Below the pieces are notes generated by a model. It did no database searches and was not told where the DNA came from. It saw only the letters and a program-made list of their open reading frames with translations. From Kozakia baliensis (lineage in GTDB: Bacteria; Pseudomonadota; Alphaproteobacteria; Acetobacterales; Acetobacteraceae): a stretch of DNA of 64,000 bases. The stretch lies in contig NZ_CP014674.1 of NCBI RefSeq assembly GCF_001787335.1, forward strand, positions 2,548,501-2,612,500. Reading direction: 5' to 3'. Shown here one piece after another: positions 8,740-18,388 of the stretch (position 1 is its first letter; each line of letters starts with the position of its first letter). A program made the position numbers and the translations under genes.

Positions 8740-9642
8740 TTACTCTAGCAAAGCCGCAACCCTGTCCGTTTGCAACTTCGCCAAATCAGGCACCGCCAAA
8801 ACGCTCACCTGCCCGGGACTGCACCCAATCGGCGCAGTCAGACGCGGGTCGCTTTCCTGAGAAAACAACACGACGGCCCGGCATCCCAGCGCCGCCGCCA
8901 GATGCATCGGCCCCGTATCGTTGCCAACCGCCAAGGAAGCCCGCGCCAGCACACCCGCCAACGCCAATAAATCCGTCTTGCCGGTCAGATCCACAGCGCC
9001 CGGCGCATCTCGGGCAATCGCCGCCGCCAATTCCCGATCCACCCCGCTCCCCACAATCACCGGGCGCAACCCGCGCGCCTCCAGCCATTGCGCCAACTCC
9101 GCAAAACGCGCCACAGGCCAACGCTTGGCTGGTCGATGCGGCGCGGCTCCCGGCACCAACACCGCGTAAGGCTCCTCCAGAACCGGTCCGCCCCGAGCGA
9201 GCCAGTCCAGATTCCAGTCATCGACTGGCGCAATTCCCGCGCGGCGCAACTGGTCGCGCTGCCGGGCAAATGTATGCATGTCGTTGCGATGCGGATTGTC
9301 ATGCGGAAAAAGACAGTCCCGCGCGATGCCCGACCAACGCGGCTTTCCCGCCACGCGGAAATAGCGCGAGGAACGCCCCGAAGTCTGCAAATCGATCACC
9401 AGATCGAAACCCGTCATCGCACGCCGCAGCCGCAATAATCCCGGCACGTCGAGCCATCCCGGCTTCTCGTCCACCATCACCCGATCGAACCACGGGCTCG
9501 CCTCCGCCAAATCCCGAAACGGCGCGGTGGTCAACAAAACGATCTCGGCCTGCGGATGCGCGGCACGGATGGCGGCGAACGGTGCGAATGCCTGAACGAA
9601 ATCGCCTAACGCGCCGAGTTTAATCACTAAAATGCGAAACAT
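8740..9642 (-). CDS. Glycosyltransferase family 9 (heptosyltransferase-like)
   Basis: A 300-residue GT-B enzyme of the ADP-heptose:LPS heptosyltransferase family. The N-terminus RILVIKLGALGDFVQAFAPF is the family signature, and the C-terminal nucleotide-sugar site is seen in AVGNDTGPMHLAAALG. It probably adds a sugar to the lipopolysaccharide core at the cytoplasmic face. It lies 50 bp upstream of thrS on the same strand. Acceptor and exact sugar cannot be told, so no gene symbol is given. Confidence 0.85.
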   Translation of the reverse strand: MFRILVIKLGALGDFVQAFAPFAAIRAAHPQAEIVLLTTAPFRDLAEASPWFDRVMVDEKPGWLDVPGLLRLRRAMTGFDLVIDLQTSGRSSRYFRVAGKPRWSGIARDCLFPHDNPHRNDMHTFARQRDQLRRAGIAPVDDWNLDWLARGGPVLEEPYAVLVPGAAPHRPAKRWPVARFAELAQWLEARGLRPVIVGSGVDRELAAAIARDAPGAVDLTGKTDLLALAGVLARASLAVGNDTGPMHLAAALGCRAVVLFSQESDPRLTAPIGCSPGQVSVLAVPDLAKLQTDRVAALLE

Positions 9643-9712
9643 GCAGCCTTTCTAGCGCGCGGCGCGCAACGATGATACGCCAATGCCAGACTTATAAAGC
9701 AGTAAAACCACC

Positions 9713-10654
9713 ATGCCCGACACTCGTCCCCTGATCCTTTCCTTCGGCAGCGTCAATATCGACGTCACAGCCCGCGCAGTACGCCTCCCCCGCCCAGGCG
9801 AGACAGTCCACGCCGAGAGCTACGCCATCGGTCTCGGCGGCAAAGGAGCCAACCAAGCCGCAGCCGCCGCTCGCCTCGCCGCCAGTCTCGGTCTGCGCGT
9901 CGCCCTGGCCGGACGCGTCGGGCAGGATGCTTTCGGCGCGCAAGCCCGCACCGGATTACAGGAATTCGGCGTCGATCTGTCCCACCTGCGTGATGACCCT
10001 CAGAACCCAACTGGCCTCGCCCTGATCGGCATCGATGCCGACGGCGAAAACAGCATCACCGTCGCCGGCGGAGCCAACATGGCGCTCGACGCCGCGGATA
10101 TCGAAGCCGCCCAGCCCCTCATGGCTCAGGCGAAAGTCGTGTTGCTACAGTTGGAAATTCCTCTGGCGACCACCCTCGCCATCGCTCAGTCCGCCCGCTC
10201 TTTAGGCGCACAAGTCATTCTCGATCCCGCTCCCGCGCCGGAACACGGCCTGCCCGATGCGCTCTGGAACAGCATCGACCTCATCACCCCTAACGAGAGC
10301 GAAACCGAGCACCTCACCGGCATCTACCCTGAAAACGTGGACGACGCCGCCCGAGCGGCGGATGCCCTGCAAGAGCGCGGCGTTCCCGCCATCATCGTCA
10401 AAATGGGCGCCCGCGGCGTTTATTGGCGGCAAGACGGTCAGAGCGGTTTCGTCAGCCCCTTCCGCGTCCATGCCATCGATACCGTCGCGGCAGGCGATTG
10501 CTTCAATGCCGGGCTGGCCACGGCCCTCGCCCAAGGCGCGCCCTTGGCCGAAGCCACCCGCGTCGCCGCCGCCTGCGGAGCATTGGCCACCACCCGCAAA
10601 GGAGCCGCCGAAGCCGCTCCGCGCTGGGAAGAAGTCGCGGCCCTCCTCGGTTAA
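9713..10654 (+). CDS. PfkB-family sugar kinase (ribokinase-like)
   Basis: A 313-residue carbohydrate kinase. The first PfkB signature is present as GLGGKGANQAAAAARL (about 41-56), and the second as DTVAAGDCFNAGLATAL (about 255-271), where the Asp in AAGD is the catalytic base of the family. The closest fit is ribokinase, which phosphorylates D-ribose, because of the short lid strand start (LSFGSVNIDVTARAVRLPRPGET); adenosine or fructose kinases are alternatives. It is divergent from the heptosyltransferase-like gene. Its TAA stop shares bases with the stop of the convergent DJ-1/PfpI gene. Confidence 0.85.
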   Translation: MPDTRPLILSFGSVNIDVTARAVRLPRPGETVHAESYAIGLGGKGANQAAAAARLAASLGLRVALAGRVGQDAFGAQARTGLQEFGVDLSHLRDDPQNPTGLALIGIDADGENSITVAGGANMALDAADIEAAQPLMAQAKVVLLQLEIPLATTLAIAQSARSLGAQVILDPAPAPEHGLPDALWNSIDLITPNESETEHLTGIYPENVDDAARAADALQERGVPAIIVKMGARGVYWRQDGQSGFVSPFRVHAIDTVAAGDCFNAGLATALAQGAPLAEATRVAAACGALATTRKGAAEAAPRWEEVAALLG

Positions 10655-11376
10655 GCTGGTAGCCGCCGCCCTAACCGCTTGACCAGCGCAACGCCCACGC
10701 CGCGTGCGCTGGCCGGGTTCTGGCCGGTGATCAAATGATCGTCCACCACCACATGCCCGACGAACGGCAACACCGCCGCGCTGTAGTCTCCGCCGCGCTT
10801 GCGTAATTCATCTTCAAGGCTGAACGGCACGGCATTGTCGCGCTTGATGGCCACTTCCTCCCGCCAGGAAAATCCCGTCACCTTTCGCCCATCGATCAGA
10901 TAACGCCCATCCGGCAACTTCACTCGCAATAGCCCAGCCGGACCATGACACACCGCCGTTACGAATTTCTCGGCGCTGTAGAAAGCCACCACCAATTCGG
11001 CCAACGCCGCGCTCTCAGGAAAATCGAACATCGCGCCGTGGCCGCCGGTCAAATAAATCGCATCGTAACGCGCCACATCGGCATCGGCTATTTTCCCCGT
11101 GGTCTTAAGCCGGTTCATAAAGCCGCGATCTTCGTAATGACGATGCAAATCGCCCTTCAACCCCATCGCGGCTCCCATTTCGGCCATGATCAGGCTTTCA
11201 GGATCGATCGGCACCATGCCGCCCAGTGGGCTCACAATATCCAAATGGTAGCCCGCCTGGGCGAGTTCATCCCAAAAATGCGTCAATTCGCCCAGCCACA
11301 ATCCTGTGCGATAACCGACATCTTCAAATTCATTTATGCTGGTAACGACAACCAAAATTTTCTGCGTGGCGCTCAT
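10651..11376 (-). CDS. DJ-1/PfpI-family protein (class I amidotransferase-like)
   Basis: A 241-residue protein of the Hsp31/glyoxalase III branch of the DJ-1/PfpI superfamily. The nucleophile elbow is AVCHGPAGLL with Cys143 and His144, and Glu30 lies in a position like the conserved acidic partner. Members of this branch act as glutathione-independent glyoxalase or chaperone; which applies here is unknown. The start at 11376 (MSATQKILVV) is preceded by GGAGGC, a good ribosome site, and a longer upstream reading frame is not needed. The stop (10651-10653) overlaps that of the convergent kinase gene. Confidence 0.85.
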   Translation of the reverse strand: MSATQKILVVVTSINEFEDVGYRTGLWLGELTHFWDELAQAGYHLDIVSPLGGMVPIDPESLIMAEMGAAMGLKGDLHRHYEDRGFMNRLKTTGKIADADVARYDAIYLTGGHGAMFDFPESAALAELVVAFYSAEKFVTAVCHGPAGLLRVKLPDGRYLIDGRKVTGFSWREEVAIKRDNAVPFSLEDELRKRGGDYSAAVLPFVGHVVVDDHLITGQNPASARGVGVALVKRLGRRLPA

Positions 11377-11434
11377 GTCCGCCTCCAATAAGCATGCGTA
11401 ATTCGCAAGCGCGGAAGACGACATAAGGTTGCTG

Positions 11435-12217
11435 CTACAAAGGCTGATTCGGGTCGGCCTCCAACACATCCTCATCCTGACGCGCCAAATAAGCATCGTG
11501 CGTGTCCGGAGAGAGCGCAATCACCCGGTCCCAATCCTCCCGCGCCTTCGCCATTTCGCCATGACGCGCGCGCAAGATACCACGCTCCAGCAACGCATCG
11601 ACATCCTCAGGCGATAACGCCAAAGCCCGCGCCACGTCCTGCAATCCCGCATCGATCTGCCCCAAGCGCCGATGGACCGAAGCCCGCAACACATAAGCAT
11701 GCGTCGCATCGTCCGCCCCGCGCTCCGGCAATCTGTCCAACGTCGCCAAACTAGCCGCGAAATCGCTCCGGTCATATTGCGATTGGGCCAACAAAATCCG
11801 CAAACCCAAATCATCCGGCGTCCAAGATAGAGCATAATGCGCGGACGCTTCAGCGGGTATCGTATTCCCCGTCAACAACCATGCACGGGCCGCTTGTCCC
11901 GCCAACCGTGCGATCTGCGCCGCATGCGGATCGGCGGGCGAAGGCGGTCGCCCGACCGTCAAGGAAGCCGCCAGCGCATCAAAACGCTGCGCCGCTTCCG
12001 GAGCCTCGCCCATCTCCAGCAACGCCAGCGCTCCGCATTGCCCCGCCTCCACACCACCGCCATGGCGTTCCCAATCGCGCGCCTGCGCCAACACCGCGCT
12101 CGGATTATCCGACAATCGGGTCAAACACTGCATCATGGCCGGAGACTCCGTCTGCGCTGCGGCCATGCCGCTCCACAAACAACTCCCTATCGCCACCCAT
12201 CTCAAAGCATGTGTCAT
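11435..12217 (-). CDS. Exported tetratricopeptide-repeat protein
   Basis: About 260 residues, starting at MTHALRW with a signal peptide that ends near SGMAAAQ. The rest is helical with several TPR-like units, the clearest being ATHAYVLRASVHRRLGQIDAGLQDVARAL and SPEDVDALLERGILRARHGEMAKAREDWDRVI. TPR proteins bind partner proteins; nothing shows which partner applies here. It is divergent from the epimerase-like gene with about 46 bp between starts. An in-frame start at 12301 exists but would place 28 residues before the signal peptide. Confidence 0.75.
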   Translation of the reverse strand: MTHALRWVAIGSCLWSGMAAAQTESPAMMQCLTRLSDNPSAVLAQARDWERHGGGVEAGQCGALALLEMGEAPEAAQRFDALAASLTVGRPPSPADPHAAQIARLAGQAARAWLLTGNTIPAEASAHYALSWTPDDLGLRILLAQSQYDRSDFAASLATLDRLPERGADDATHAYVLRASVHRRLGQIDAGLQDVARALALSPEDVDALLERGILRARHGEMAKAREDWDRVIALSPDTHDAYLARQDEDVLEADPNQPL

Positions 12218-12263
12218 ATAAACTGATTGACGCGCCTGCCCCTGCGCGGTCAAGCAAAGAGAC

Positions 12264-13142
12264 GTGATGACCGACATAACCGCCCCTCGCCACCTTCTCA
12301 TCTTCGGACAAGGCTATTCCGCCAGCGCCGTGGCCGAACGCGCGCGTCAATCAGGCTGGCGCGTCACCGGCACACGCCGCACGCAGCCCAATAGCCCCGA
12401 CATCATCCCCATCGAAGCGGTCGGACCGCTGCTGCAAGACGTCACGCATATCCTTCTCAGCATCCCTCCCTGCCAGAAAGGCGATCCCGCTTGGCGGCTC
12501 TACGCCGAAACCTTGCGCCACGCCCCCCGTCTCGCCTGGATCGGCTATTATTCCACCACAGGCGTCTATGGAGACCGCCAAGGCGCGCGCGTGGACGAAT
12601 CGACGCCTCCCGCCCCCGGTCAGGCTCGCAGCCAAGCGCGGGTCGAAGCCGAACGCGCCTGGGCGTCCTTAGCGGCGGAACGCGCCATTGCATGCGACAT
12701 CATGCGCCTGGGCGGCATTTACGGCCCCGGCCGCTCCGCTTTCGATACGCTGCGTTCCGGCCATGCCCGCGCCATCGACGCGCCGGAGCATTGCTTCAGC
12801 CGCATCCACCGGGACGACATCGCCGAAGGCACCCTCGCCGCTATCGAAACCGCCGCCCAAACGCCAATTAAAGAAACGCGCATCCTTAATTTCACCGACA
12901 ACGAACCCAGCCCCCAGCGCGACGTGCTGGAAGAAGCCGCTCGCCTGCTGCATCTCCCTCCGCCTCCCGTCGTCACGCTCGCACAAGCCTGGCCGCAGAT
13001 GAGCCCCATGGCCCAAGGCTTCTGGTCGGAACGCCGTGTGGTCGACAGTACGCACACCCAGAAAACGCTCCAACGTCCCTGGCGCTATCCAAGCTACCGT
13101 GAAGGACTGGCCGCCATCCTAGCCGCTGCGCCCTTGCCATGA
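12264..13142 (+). CDS. NAD(P)-dependent epimerase/dehydratase-like protein (YeeZ type)
   Basis: A 292-residue extended SDR-type protein. The nucleotide-binding turn is LLIFGQGYSASAVAERA (GxGxxA), and residues near IGYYSTTGVYGDRQGARVDE and IMRLGGIYGPGRSAFD match the YeeZ/Yeef branch of atypical SDRs, where the catalytic Tyr/Lys pair is often lost. Reaction and substrate are unknown. Two ATG codons lie side by side at 12264 and 12267; either could be used. Confidence 0.8.
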   Translation: MMTDITAPRHLLIFGQGYSASAVAERARQSGWRVTGTRRTQPNSPDIIPIEAVGPLLQDVTHILLSIPPCQKGDPAWRLYAETLRHAPRLAWIGYYSTTGVYGDRQGARVDESTPPAPGQARSQARVEAERAWASLAAERAIACDIMRLGGIYGPGRSAFDTLRSGHARAIDAPEHCFSRIHRDDIAEGTLAAIETAAQTPIKETRILNFTDNEPSPQRDVLEEAARLLHLPPPPVVTLAQAWPQMSPMAQGFWSERRVVDSTHTQKTLQRPWRYPSYREGLAAILAAAPLP

Positions 13143-13221
13143 CCCGACAATCAGCTTCCCGAAACCGAAACAATATCACTATCGCGCTCATCGCTCTGGC
13201 GCGTCGCGCGTCGGTTACGCT

Positions 13222-14388
13222 ATGCACAACGCCTGCATGATTATTCCCGCGCTTTTCCGACAGACCCTGCGTCGCCAGACCGCCCTCCTCGCGCTGACAA
13301 GCCTGCTGGGCGGCTGCATCTCTATCGGCCCCAGCCGCCTGACGCATGATCAGCTCGATTACTCGCGCGCCATGGGCGATTCGGAAAAACATGCGATGCT
13401 GCTCAACATTATCCGCATCCGCTACGCCGATCCGCCGACTTTCCTCGACACTACCCAGATCATCGCGGGCTATCAGCTCAACAGTTCCGTCAATGGCGGC
13501 TTCAACGCCTTTCCCTCAGGCATCGGCAGCTATCTGTTCGGTAGCGGCACCGCCACGATCCAGGAAAGCCCGACCTTTACCTATCAGCCCGAAACCGGCC
13601 AGCAATATGCCGAGAACGTCATTCGGCCGATTTCGCCCGTCGTCATCATGCCGCTGAGCCTCGGCGGCCTGCCGATCGACACCCTGCTCCGGCTGACGGC
13701 CCAATCGATCGATGGTCTTTCCAATATCCGCGCCCTCGGCGCAGGCCCCACAGGCGGCGGCTCCGTCCGTTTCTACCTGCTTTTGCACGATTTGCGGCAA
13801 TTGCAGGTCGCAGGCGCCATGACCATCCGAATCTCGACCGACGGCCCCAAACCCTCGGGCGAACAACCCAGCACCGGCTCGGCTAATAAACCGGACAATA
13901 AGAACAGCGGCCCGCAACCGGAACACGCCTATCTGGTCCTCACCACCACCTCCGATCCGGCACTGATCTCCATCCAGGGCGAAGTTCGCCGTCTGCTCCA
14001 TCTCGACCCGCATGCGGAAGAAGCCGAGATCGTCTATGGCCCCTACCCCAAAACCCCTGGCCAGATCGCCATCTTGACGCGTTCGATGTTCGCGATGCTG
14101 TCCCAGATCGCCTACGAGACGGAAGTGCCGGAAGACGACATCAAATCCGGGCGAACACCACCAACCGTCACACCCGTCGGCATCGAAACGCGGCCAGACG
14201 TCGTCATCCATTCCGGCAAACACAGGCCCGCCAAAGTCTATGACGCCGTGGAATATCGAGACCGTTGGTTCTGGATCGACGACGACGATTTCCGCAGTAA
14301 ACTCAGCTTCACCATGATGCAGATTCTCGCAGCACTAGCAGCCACAAGTCACTCCCCCGGTGGCGTCATTACAATCCCTGCCGGTTAA
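13222..14388 (+). CDS. Predicted outer-membrane lipoprotein, unknown function
   Basis: A 388-residue protein with a signal peptide and a lipobox (LLGG-Cys32), so it is probably lipid-anchored. After the cysteine come ISIGPSRLTHDQLDYSRAM and a Leu/Ile-rich stretch (LLNIIRIRYADPPTFLD); the middle has a low-complexity Ser/Asn/Lys linker (about 205-235). I recognise no catalytic motif. An alternative start at 13237 (MIIPALF) would also leave a good lipoprotein signal. It stands alone between the epimerase-like gene and sldBA. Confidence 0.75.
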   Translation: MHNACMIIPALFRQTLRRQTALLALTSLLGGCISIGPSRLTHDQLDYSRAMGDSEKHAMLLNIIRIRYADPPTFLDTTQIIAGYQLNSSVNGGFNAFPSGIGSYLFGSGTATIQESPTFTYQPETGQQYAENVIRPISPVVIMPLSLGGLPIDTLLRLTAQSIDGLSNIRALGAGPTGGGSVRFYLLLHDLRQLQVAGAMTIRISTDGPKPSGEQPSTGSANKPDNKNSGPQPEHAYLVLTTTSDPALISIQGEVRRLLHLDPHAEEAEIVYGPYPKTPGQIAILTRSMFAMLSQIAYETEVPEDDIKSGRTPPTVTPVGIETRPDVVIHSGKHRPAKVYDAVEYRDRWFWIDDDDFRSKLSFTMMQILAALAATSHSPGGVITIPAG

Positions 14389-14512
14389 GAGCATTGCAGA
14401 TGTGTAAAGATTTCTAGTTATCTAAGTTTTCGCTTTAAACCGATCACGAACATGTGGCTCATCATACCAATTCGATGAGGTTACTTTACGCCCCATCGAA
14501 ACAGGAGGTCTC

Positions 14513-14896
14513 ATGTCGTCTCGAACAAGACCCAGACGCGCCAGCGACTGGGCAACTCTGCTCCTCGGTCTCGTGATCGCCGTATTCGGGCTGATTTTCG
14601 TGGCCATGGGCGGATATCTCGCCATTCTCGGCGGTTCCTTGTATTATGTCATCTGCGGCATCGTACTCGTAGCATCCGGCGCCCTCATAGGGTTGGGTCG
14701 CCTGCTTGGCGCTTATCTCTATATTCTCGCCTGGGTCGGCACCATCCTCTGGACCATCTATGAAGTCGGCTTCTCTTGGTGGGAGTGGCTTCCGCGCGAT
14801 TTTGGTCCAACCATTCTCGCCATCCTGGTCGTCCTCGCCCTTCCGGTCCTGCGCCGTCAGGATACGATCCGCCCCATCTCACGCGGAGCCGTCTGA
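14513..14896 (+). CDS. sldB: Small membrane subunit of PQQ polyol dehydrogenase (SldB-like)
   Basis: A 127-residue protein made almost entirely of four or five hydrophobic helices, matching SldB and the membrane N-terminal domain of membrane-bound glucose dehydrogenases. In acetic acid bacteria SldB anchors the quinoprotein SldA and passes electrons to ubiquinone. AGGAGG lies just before the ATG, a strong ribosome site. The stop TGA overlaps the ATG of sldA by one base (TGATG), so the two are translationally coupled. Gene symbol rests on size, hydropathy and the neighbour. Confidence 0.88.
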   Translation: MSSRTRPRRASDWATLLLGLVIAVFGLIFVAMGGYLAILGGSLYYVICGIVLVASGALIGLGRLLGAYLYILAWVGTILWTIYEVGFSWWEWLPRDFGPTILAILVVLALPVLRRQDTIRPISRGAV

Positions 14897-17094
14897 TGCG
14901 TAGAACCTCTCTTCTCACCGCCACCGTCCTTGGCGGTCTCCTCAGCGGTGGCATCGCCCTGGCGCAGGTTCCCCCCAAGGACCAACCTCCGGGTCCGGGC
15001 AACAACACCCAGCAAGAACCACGTTCTCCGCACGAAGCGGGAAAATTCGGTGCGCCGGATCCGTCCAACCCGCAAGCGCCGGGCGTGAACGCGGCCAACC
15101 TGCCCGACAATACCGAAATCGATATCGCGGAAGTTCCCCAGGCCGCGCCGCAGCTCAGCGCAAACCCCGCGCATGATGACTGGCCCGCTTACGGTCGAGA
15201 CGACGATGCCTCCCGCTATTCTCCGCTCGATCAACTAACCCCGCAGAACGTCGGCCAACTCAAACGCGCCTTCGTCTATCACACGGGCAGCAAACCCGCC
15301 CCGGGCCAAGTCAATAAATGGGCCGCCGAGACGACCCCGATCAAAGTCGGCGATTCGCTTTACATGTGTTCGGCCATGAACGACATGATGCGTATCGACG
15401 CCGCGACCGGCAAAGAAATCTGGCGCTTCAACGCCGGCGTGAAATATCACTCCATTCCCTATACCGCCGCCTGTAAAGCCGTCACCTACTACACATCCTC
15501 GACGGTTCCCGAAGGCCAGCCCTGCCATAACCGCATCATGGAAGGCACGCTGGACGAACGCCTGATCCAGGTGGACGCGGAAACCGGCAAAGCCTGCGAA
15601 GGCTTCGGCTTCCACGGCCAGATCAACCTGATGCAAGGCATGGGCGAATCGGTGCCGGGCTTCGTGTCCATGACCACCCCGCCCCCAGTCATCAACGGCA
15701 TCGCCGTCGTCAACCAAGAAGTGCTGGATGGCCAGCGCCGCTGGGCGCCGTCAGGCGTGATCCGTGGTTATGACGCCGAAAGCGGTAAATTCGTCTGGGC
15801 TTGGGACGTCAACAATCCCGACAACCACCATCAACCCGCCCCCGGCGAGCATTACAGCCGCGGCACGCCCAACTCCTGGGCCGTCATGACGGGCGATAAC
15901 GAACTCGGCCTCGTCTACGTGCCGACCGGCAACTCCGCTTCCGATTATTACAGCGCCATGCGTTCGGATAAGGAAAACGCGGTTTCTTCCGCCCTGGTCG
16001 CCATCGACGTCAAAACCGGTTCGCCCCGCTGGGTCTTCCAGACCGTGCATAAGGACGTCTGGGATTACGATATCGGTTCGCAGGCCACGAAGTTCGACTA
16101 TCACGCGCAAGATGGCAGCACGATCCCGGCGATCATCTTGCCGACCAAACGCGGCCAGACCTTCATCCTCGACCGCCGCACCGGCAAGCCGCTCCCGGAA
16201 TTCCCCGTGGAAGAGCGCCCCGCGCCTTCGCCCGGCAACATCCCGGAAGACCCGCGCTCGCCGACGCAGCCCTGGTCCATCGCCTTCCCCCGTCTGGGTT
16301 TCCCGGAACTCAAGGAAAGCGATATGTGGGGCATGTCCCCGATCGATCAGCTCTTCTGCCGCATCAAATATCGTCGCGCCAACTATATCGGCGAGTTCAC
16401 CCCGCCGAGCGTCAAGAAGCCCTGGATCGAATATCCCGGTTATAACGGCGGCAGCGACTGGGGCAGCATGGCCTACGACGCCAAGAACGGCATCGTCATC
16501 GCCAACTGGAACAACACCCCGATGTACGACCAGCTCGTCACCCGCAAACAAGCGGACAAGCTGGGCCTGATGCCGATCGACAACCCGAACTTCAATCCGG
16601 GCGGCGGCGGCGCGGAAGGTAACGGCGCCATGGCGGAAACGCCCTACGGCATCGTCGTAACCCCGTTCTGGGATCAGTACACCGGCATGATGTGCAACAA
16701 GCCGCCTTACGGCGCGATCACGGCGATCGACATCAAAACGCATAAGGTTCTATGGCAACAGCCGCTCGGCACCGCGCGCGCCAACGGCCCGTGGGGCCTG
16801 CCGACCGGCCTGCCGCTCAATATCGGCACGCCGAACAACGGCGGTCCGGTCGTCACCGCAGGCGGCCTGATCTTTGTGGCGGCAGCGACGGATAATCTGA
16901 TCCGCGCCATCGACATCAAGACCGGCAAAGTCGTGTGGAGCGACGTCCTCCCCGGTGGCGGTCAAGCAACGCCCATGACCTACCAGGTCAACGGCAAGCA
17001 ATATCTCGCCATCATGGCGGGCGGCCATCACTTCATGATGACGCCAGTCTCCGACGCACTCGTCGTCTACGCCCTGCCGGACAACGTGCACTAA
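14896..17094 (+). CDS. sldA: PQQ-dependent polyol (glycerol/sorbitol) dehydrogenase, large subunit
   Basis: A 732-residue periplasmic quinoprotein. A signal peptide (RTSLLTATVLGGLLSGGIALAQ) is followed by a Pro-rich linker and an eight-bladed propeller of repeated beta sheets with tryptophan-docking units such as AIDVKTGSPRWVFQTVHKD and AIDIKTGKVVWSD. WDYDIG and GGSDWGSMAYD are typical of the glucose/polyol dehydrogenase group. The SldA family oxidises glycerol, sorbitol, arabitol and similar polyols in the periplasm and feeds the respiratory chain. Substrate choice cannot be read here. It is coupled to sldB and followed by a strong terminator. Confidence 0.9.
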   Translation: MRRTSLLTATVLGGLLSGGIALAQVPPKDQPPGPGNNTQQEPRSPHEAGKFGAPDPSNPQAPGVNAANLPDNTEIDIAEVPQAAPQLSANPAHDDWPAYGRDDDASRYSPLDQLTPQNVGQLKRAFVYHTGSKPAPGQVNKWAAETTPIKVGDSLYMCSAMNDMMRIDAATGKEIWRFNAGVKYHSIPYTAACKAVTYYTSSTVPEGQPCHNRIMEGTLDERLIQVDAETGKACEGFGFHGQINLMQGMGESVPGFVSMTTPPPVINGIAVVNQEVLDGQRRWAPSGVIRGYDAESGKFVWAWDVNNPDNHHQPAPGEHYSRGTPNSWAVMTGDNELGLVYVPTGNSASDYYSAMRSDKENAVSSALVAIDVKTGSPRWVFQTVHKDVWDYDIGSQATKFDYHAQDGSTIPAIILPTKRGQTFILDRRTGKPLPEFPVEERPAPSPGNIPEDPRSPTQPWSIAFPRLGFPELKESDMWGMSPIDQLFCRIKYRRANYIGEFTPPSVKKPWIEYPGYNGGSDWGSMAYDAKNGIVIANWNNTPMYDQLVTRKQADKLGLMPIDNPNFNPGGGGAEGNGAMAETPYGIVVTPFWDQYTGMMCNKPPYGAITAIDIKTHKVLWQQPLGTARANGPWGLPTGLPLNIGTPNNGGPVVTAGGLIFVAAATDNLIRAIDIKTGKVVWSDVLPGGGQATPMTYQVNGKQYLAIMAGGHHFMMTPVSDALVVYALPDNVH

Positions 17095-17118
17095 GCACCG
17101 CGCAGCAAAGGGAAAAAG

Positions 17119-17146
17119 AAAGGCCGGGCCAAAAGCCCGGCCTTTT
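17119..17146 (+). terminator. Rho-independent terminator after sldA
   Basis: An 11-bp perfect stem (17119-17129 with 17135-17145, AAAGGCCGGGC and its complement) with a 5-base loop, ending in TTTT. It lies 24 bases after the sldA stop and before the next gene on the same strand. Confidence 0.85.
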
Positions 17147-17182
17147 CATTTCCATCCGAAAACATGCTAGTTTTCGTTTCAA

Positions 17183-18388
17183 ATGCCTCCGCCGCCCACT
17201 TCCCCCACGATCCTGCAAGTTCTTCCTGCCCTCGGCACCGGGGGCATCGAACGCGGCACAATCGAAATTGCAGAGGCCATCACCCAAGCAAGCGGGCGCG
17301 CCCTCGTCGCCAGCGCGGGCGGTCGCCTTACGCCCAAACTCGGCGCCGTCGGCGCGCTGCACATCGAAATCGACCTGCGCAGCAAATCCCCGCTCGCCAT
17401 CTGGCGCAACGCCCGCCGCCTCGCCCGCCTCATCCGGCAGGAAAACATCAGCCTCGTCCACGCTCGGTCCCGCGCCCCCGCCTGGGCCGCCTACCTCGCC
17501 TGCCGCAAAACCCGCACGCCCTTCGTCACGACATGGCACGGAGTCCATTCCGAAAACTGGCCGGGGAAAAAACGCTATAATTCCGTTCTCGCACGCGGCG
17601 ACCGCGTAATCGCCATCAGCAAATATATCGCCGACCGCCTCCGCCAGAATTACCGCGTCGGGCTGGACCGCCTGCGTCTCATCCCCCGCGGCGCCGACGC
17701 TCGGCGCTTCGATCCCGAATGCGTCCACGGTCCACGCATCCAAGCCCTCGCGGAAGCCTGGGCGCTTCCTGACGACGCACGCATCATCATGCTGCCAGGC
17801 CGCCTCACGCGCTGGAAAGGCCAAATGCTTCTGCTGGATGCGCTCGCCCAGCTTCAAACCACACTCGATCAACACTGGATTTGCGTTTTCGTCGGTCCCG
17901 CCGACCCCCAAGACCGCTTCGTGCGCGAACTTCAGGCCCACGCCACCCAACTCGGCATCGGCGAGCGCCTTCGCTTCGCCGGCCTGTGCCAGGACATGCC
18001 CGCCGCCTACGCCATGGCGGATGTCGTCGTCATTCCTTCACTGAAGCCAGAACCTTTCGGACGCGTCGTGGTGGAAGCGCAGGCCATGGGTTGCCCCGTC
18101 ATCGTCTCCGCCCAGGGCGGCGCGATGGAAACCATTCTCCCCGGCGAAACCGGCCTGCTCGTTCCGCCCAACGATGCACCGGCAGTTGCGGAGGCGTTAT
18201 GGCAAGTCCTTAACGCCACGCCGGAAGATCTCGCCGCTCTGGCCGAAACCGCGCGCGATCACGTCCTGCGGCATTATACCACATGGCAGATGCAAAGCGC
18301 GACGCTCAGCGTGTATGACGAACTCCTCGGCACGAATCTTCGCGCCAATTTCACCAACACCGATTGCCCTAGCGACGAACCACGATGA
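17183..18388 (+). CDS. Glycosyltransferase family 4
   Basis: A 401-residue GT-B transferase. The N-terminal acceptor-side motif is LPALGTGGIERGTIEIAEAI, and the C-terminal donor site is LKPEPFGRVVVEAQAMGCPVIVSAQGGAMETI, containing the E-x7-E pattern and the GG turn of GT4 enzymes. It most likely builds lipopolysaccharide or another surface glycan. The stop overlaps the ATG of the next small gene (ATGA). Confidence 0.88.
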   Translation: MPPPPTSPTILQVLPALGTGGIERGTIEIAEAITQASGRALVASAGGRLTPKLGAVGALHIEIDLRSKSPLAIWRNARRLARLIRQENISLVHARSRAPAWAAYLACRKTRTPFVTTWHGVHSENWPGKKRYNSVLARGDRVIAISKYIADRLRQNYRVGLDRLRLIPRGADARRFDPECVHGPRIQALAEAWALPDDARIIMLPGRLTRWKGQMLLLDALAQLQTTLDQHWICVFVGPADPQDRFVRELQAHATQLGIGERLRFAGLCQDMPAAYAMADVVVIPSLKPEPFGRVVVEAQAMGCPVIVSAQGGAMETILPGETGLLVPPNDAPAVAEALWQVLNATPEDLAALAETARDHVLRHYTTWQMQSATLSVYDELLGTNLRANFTNTDCPSDEPR

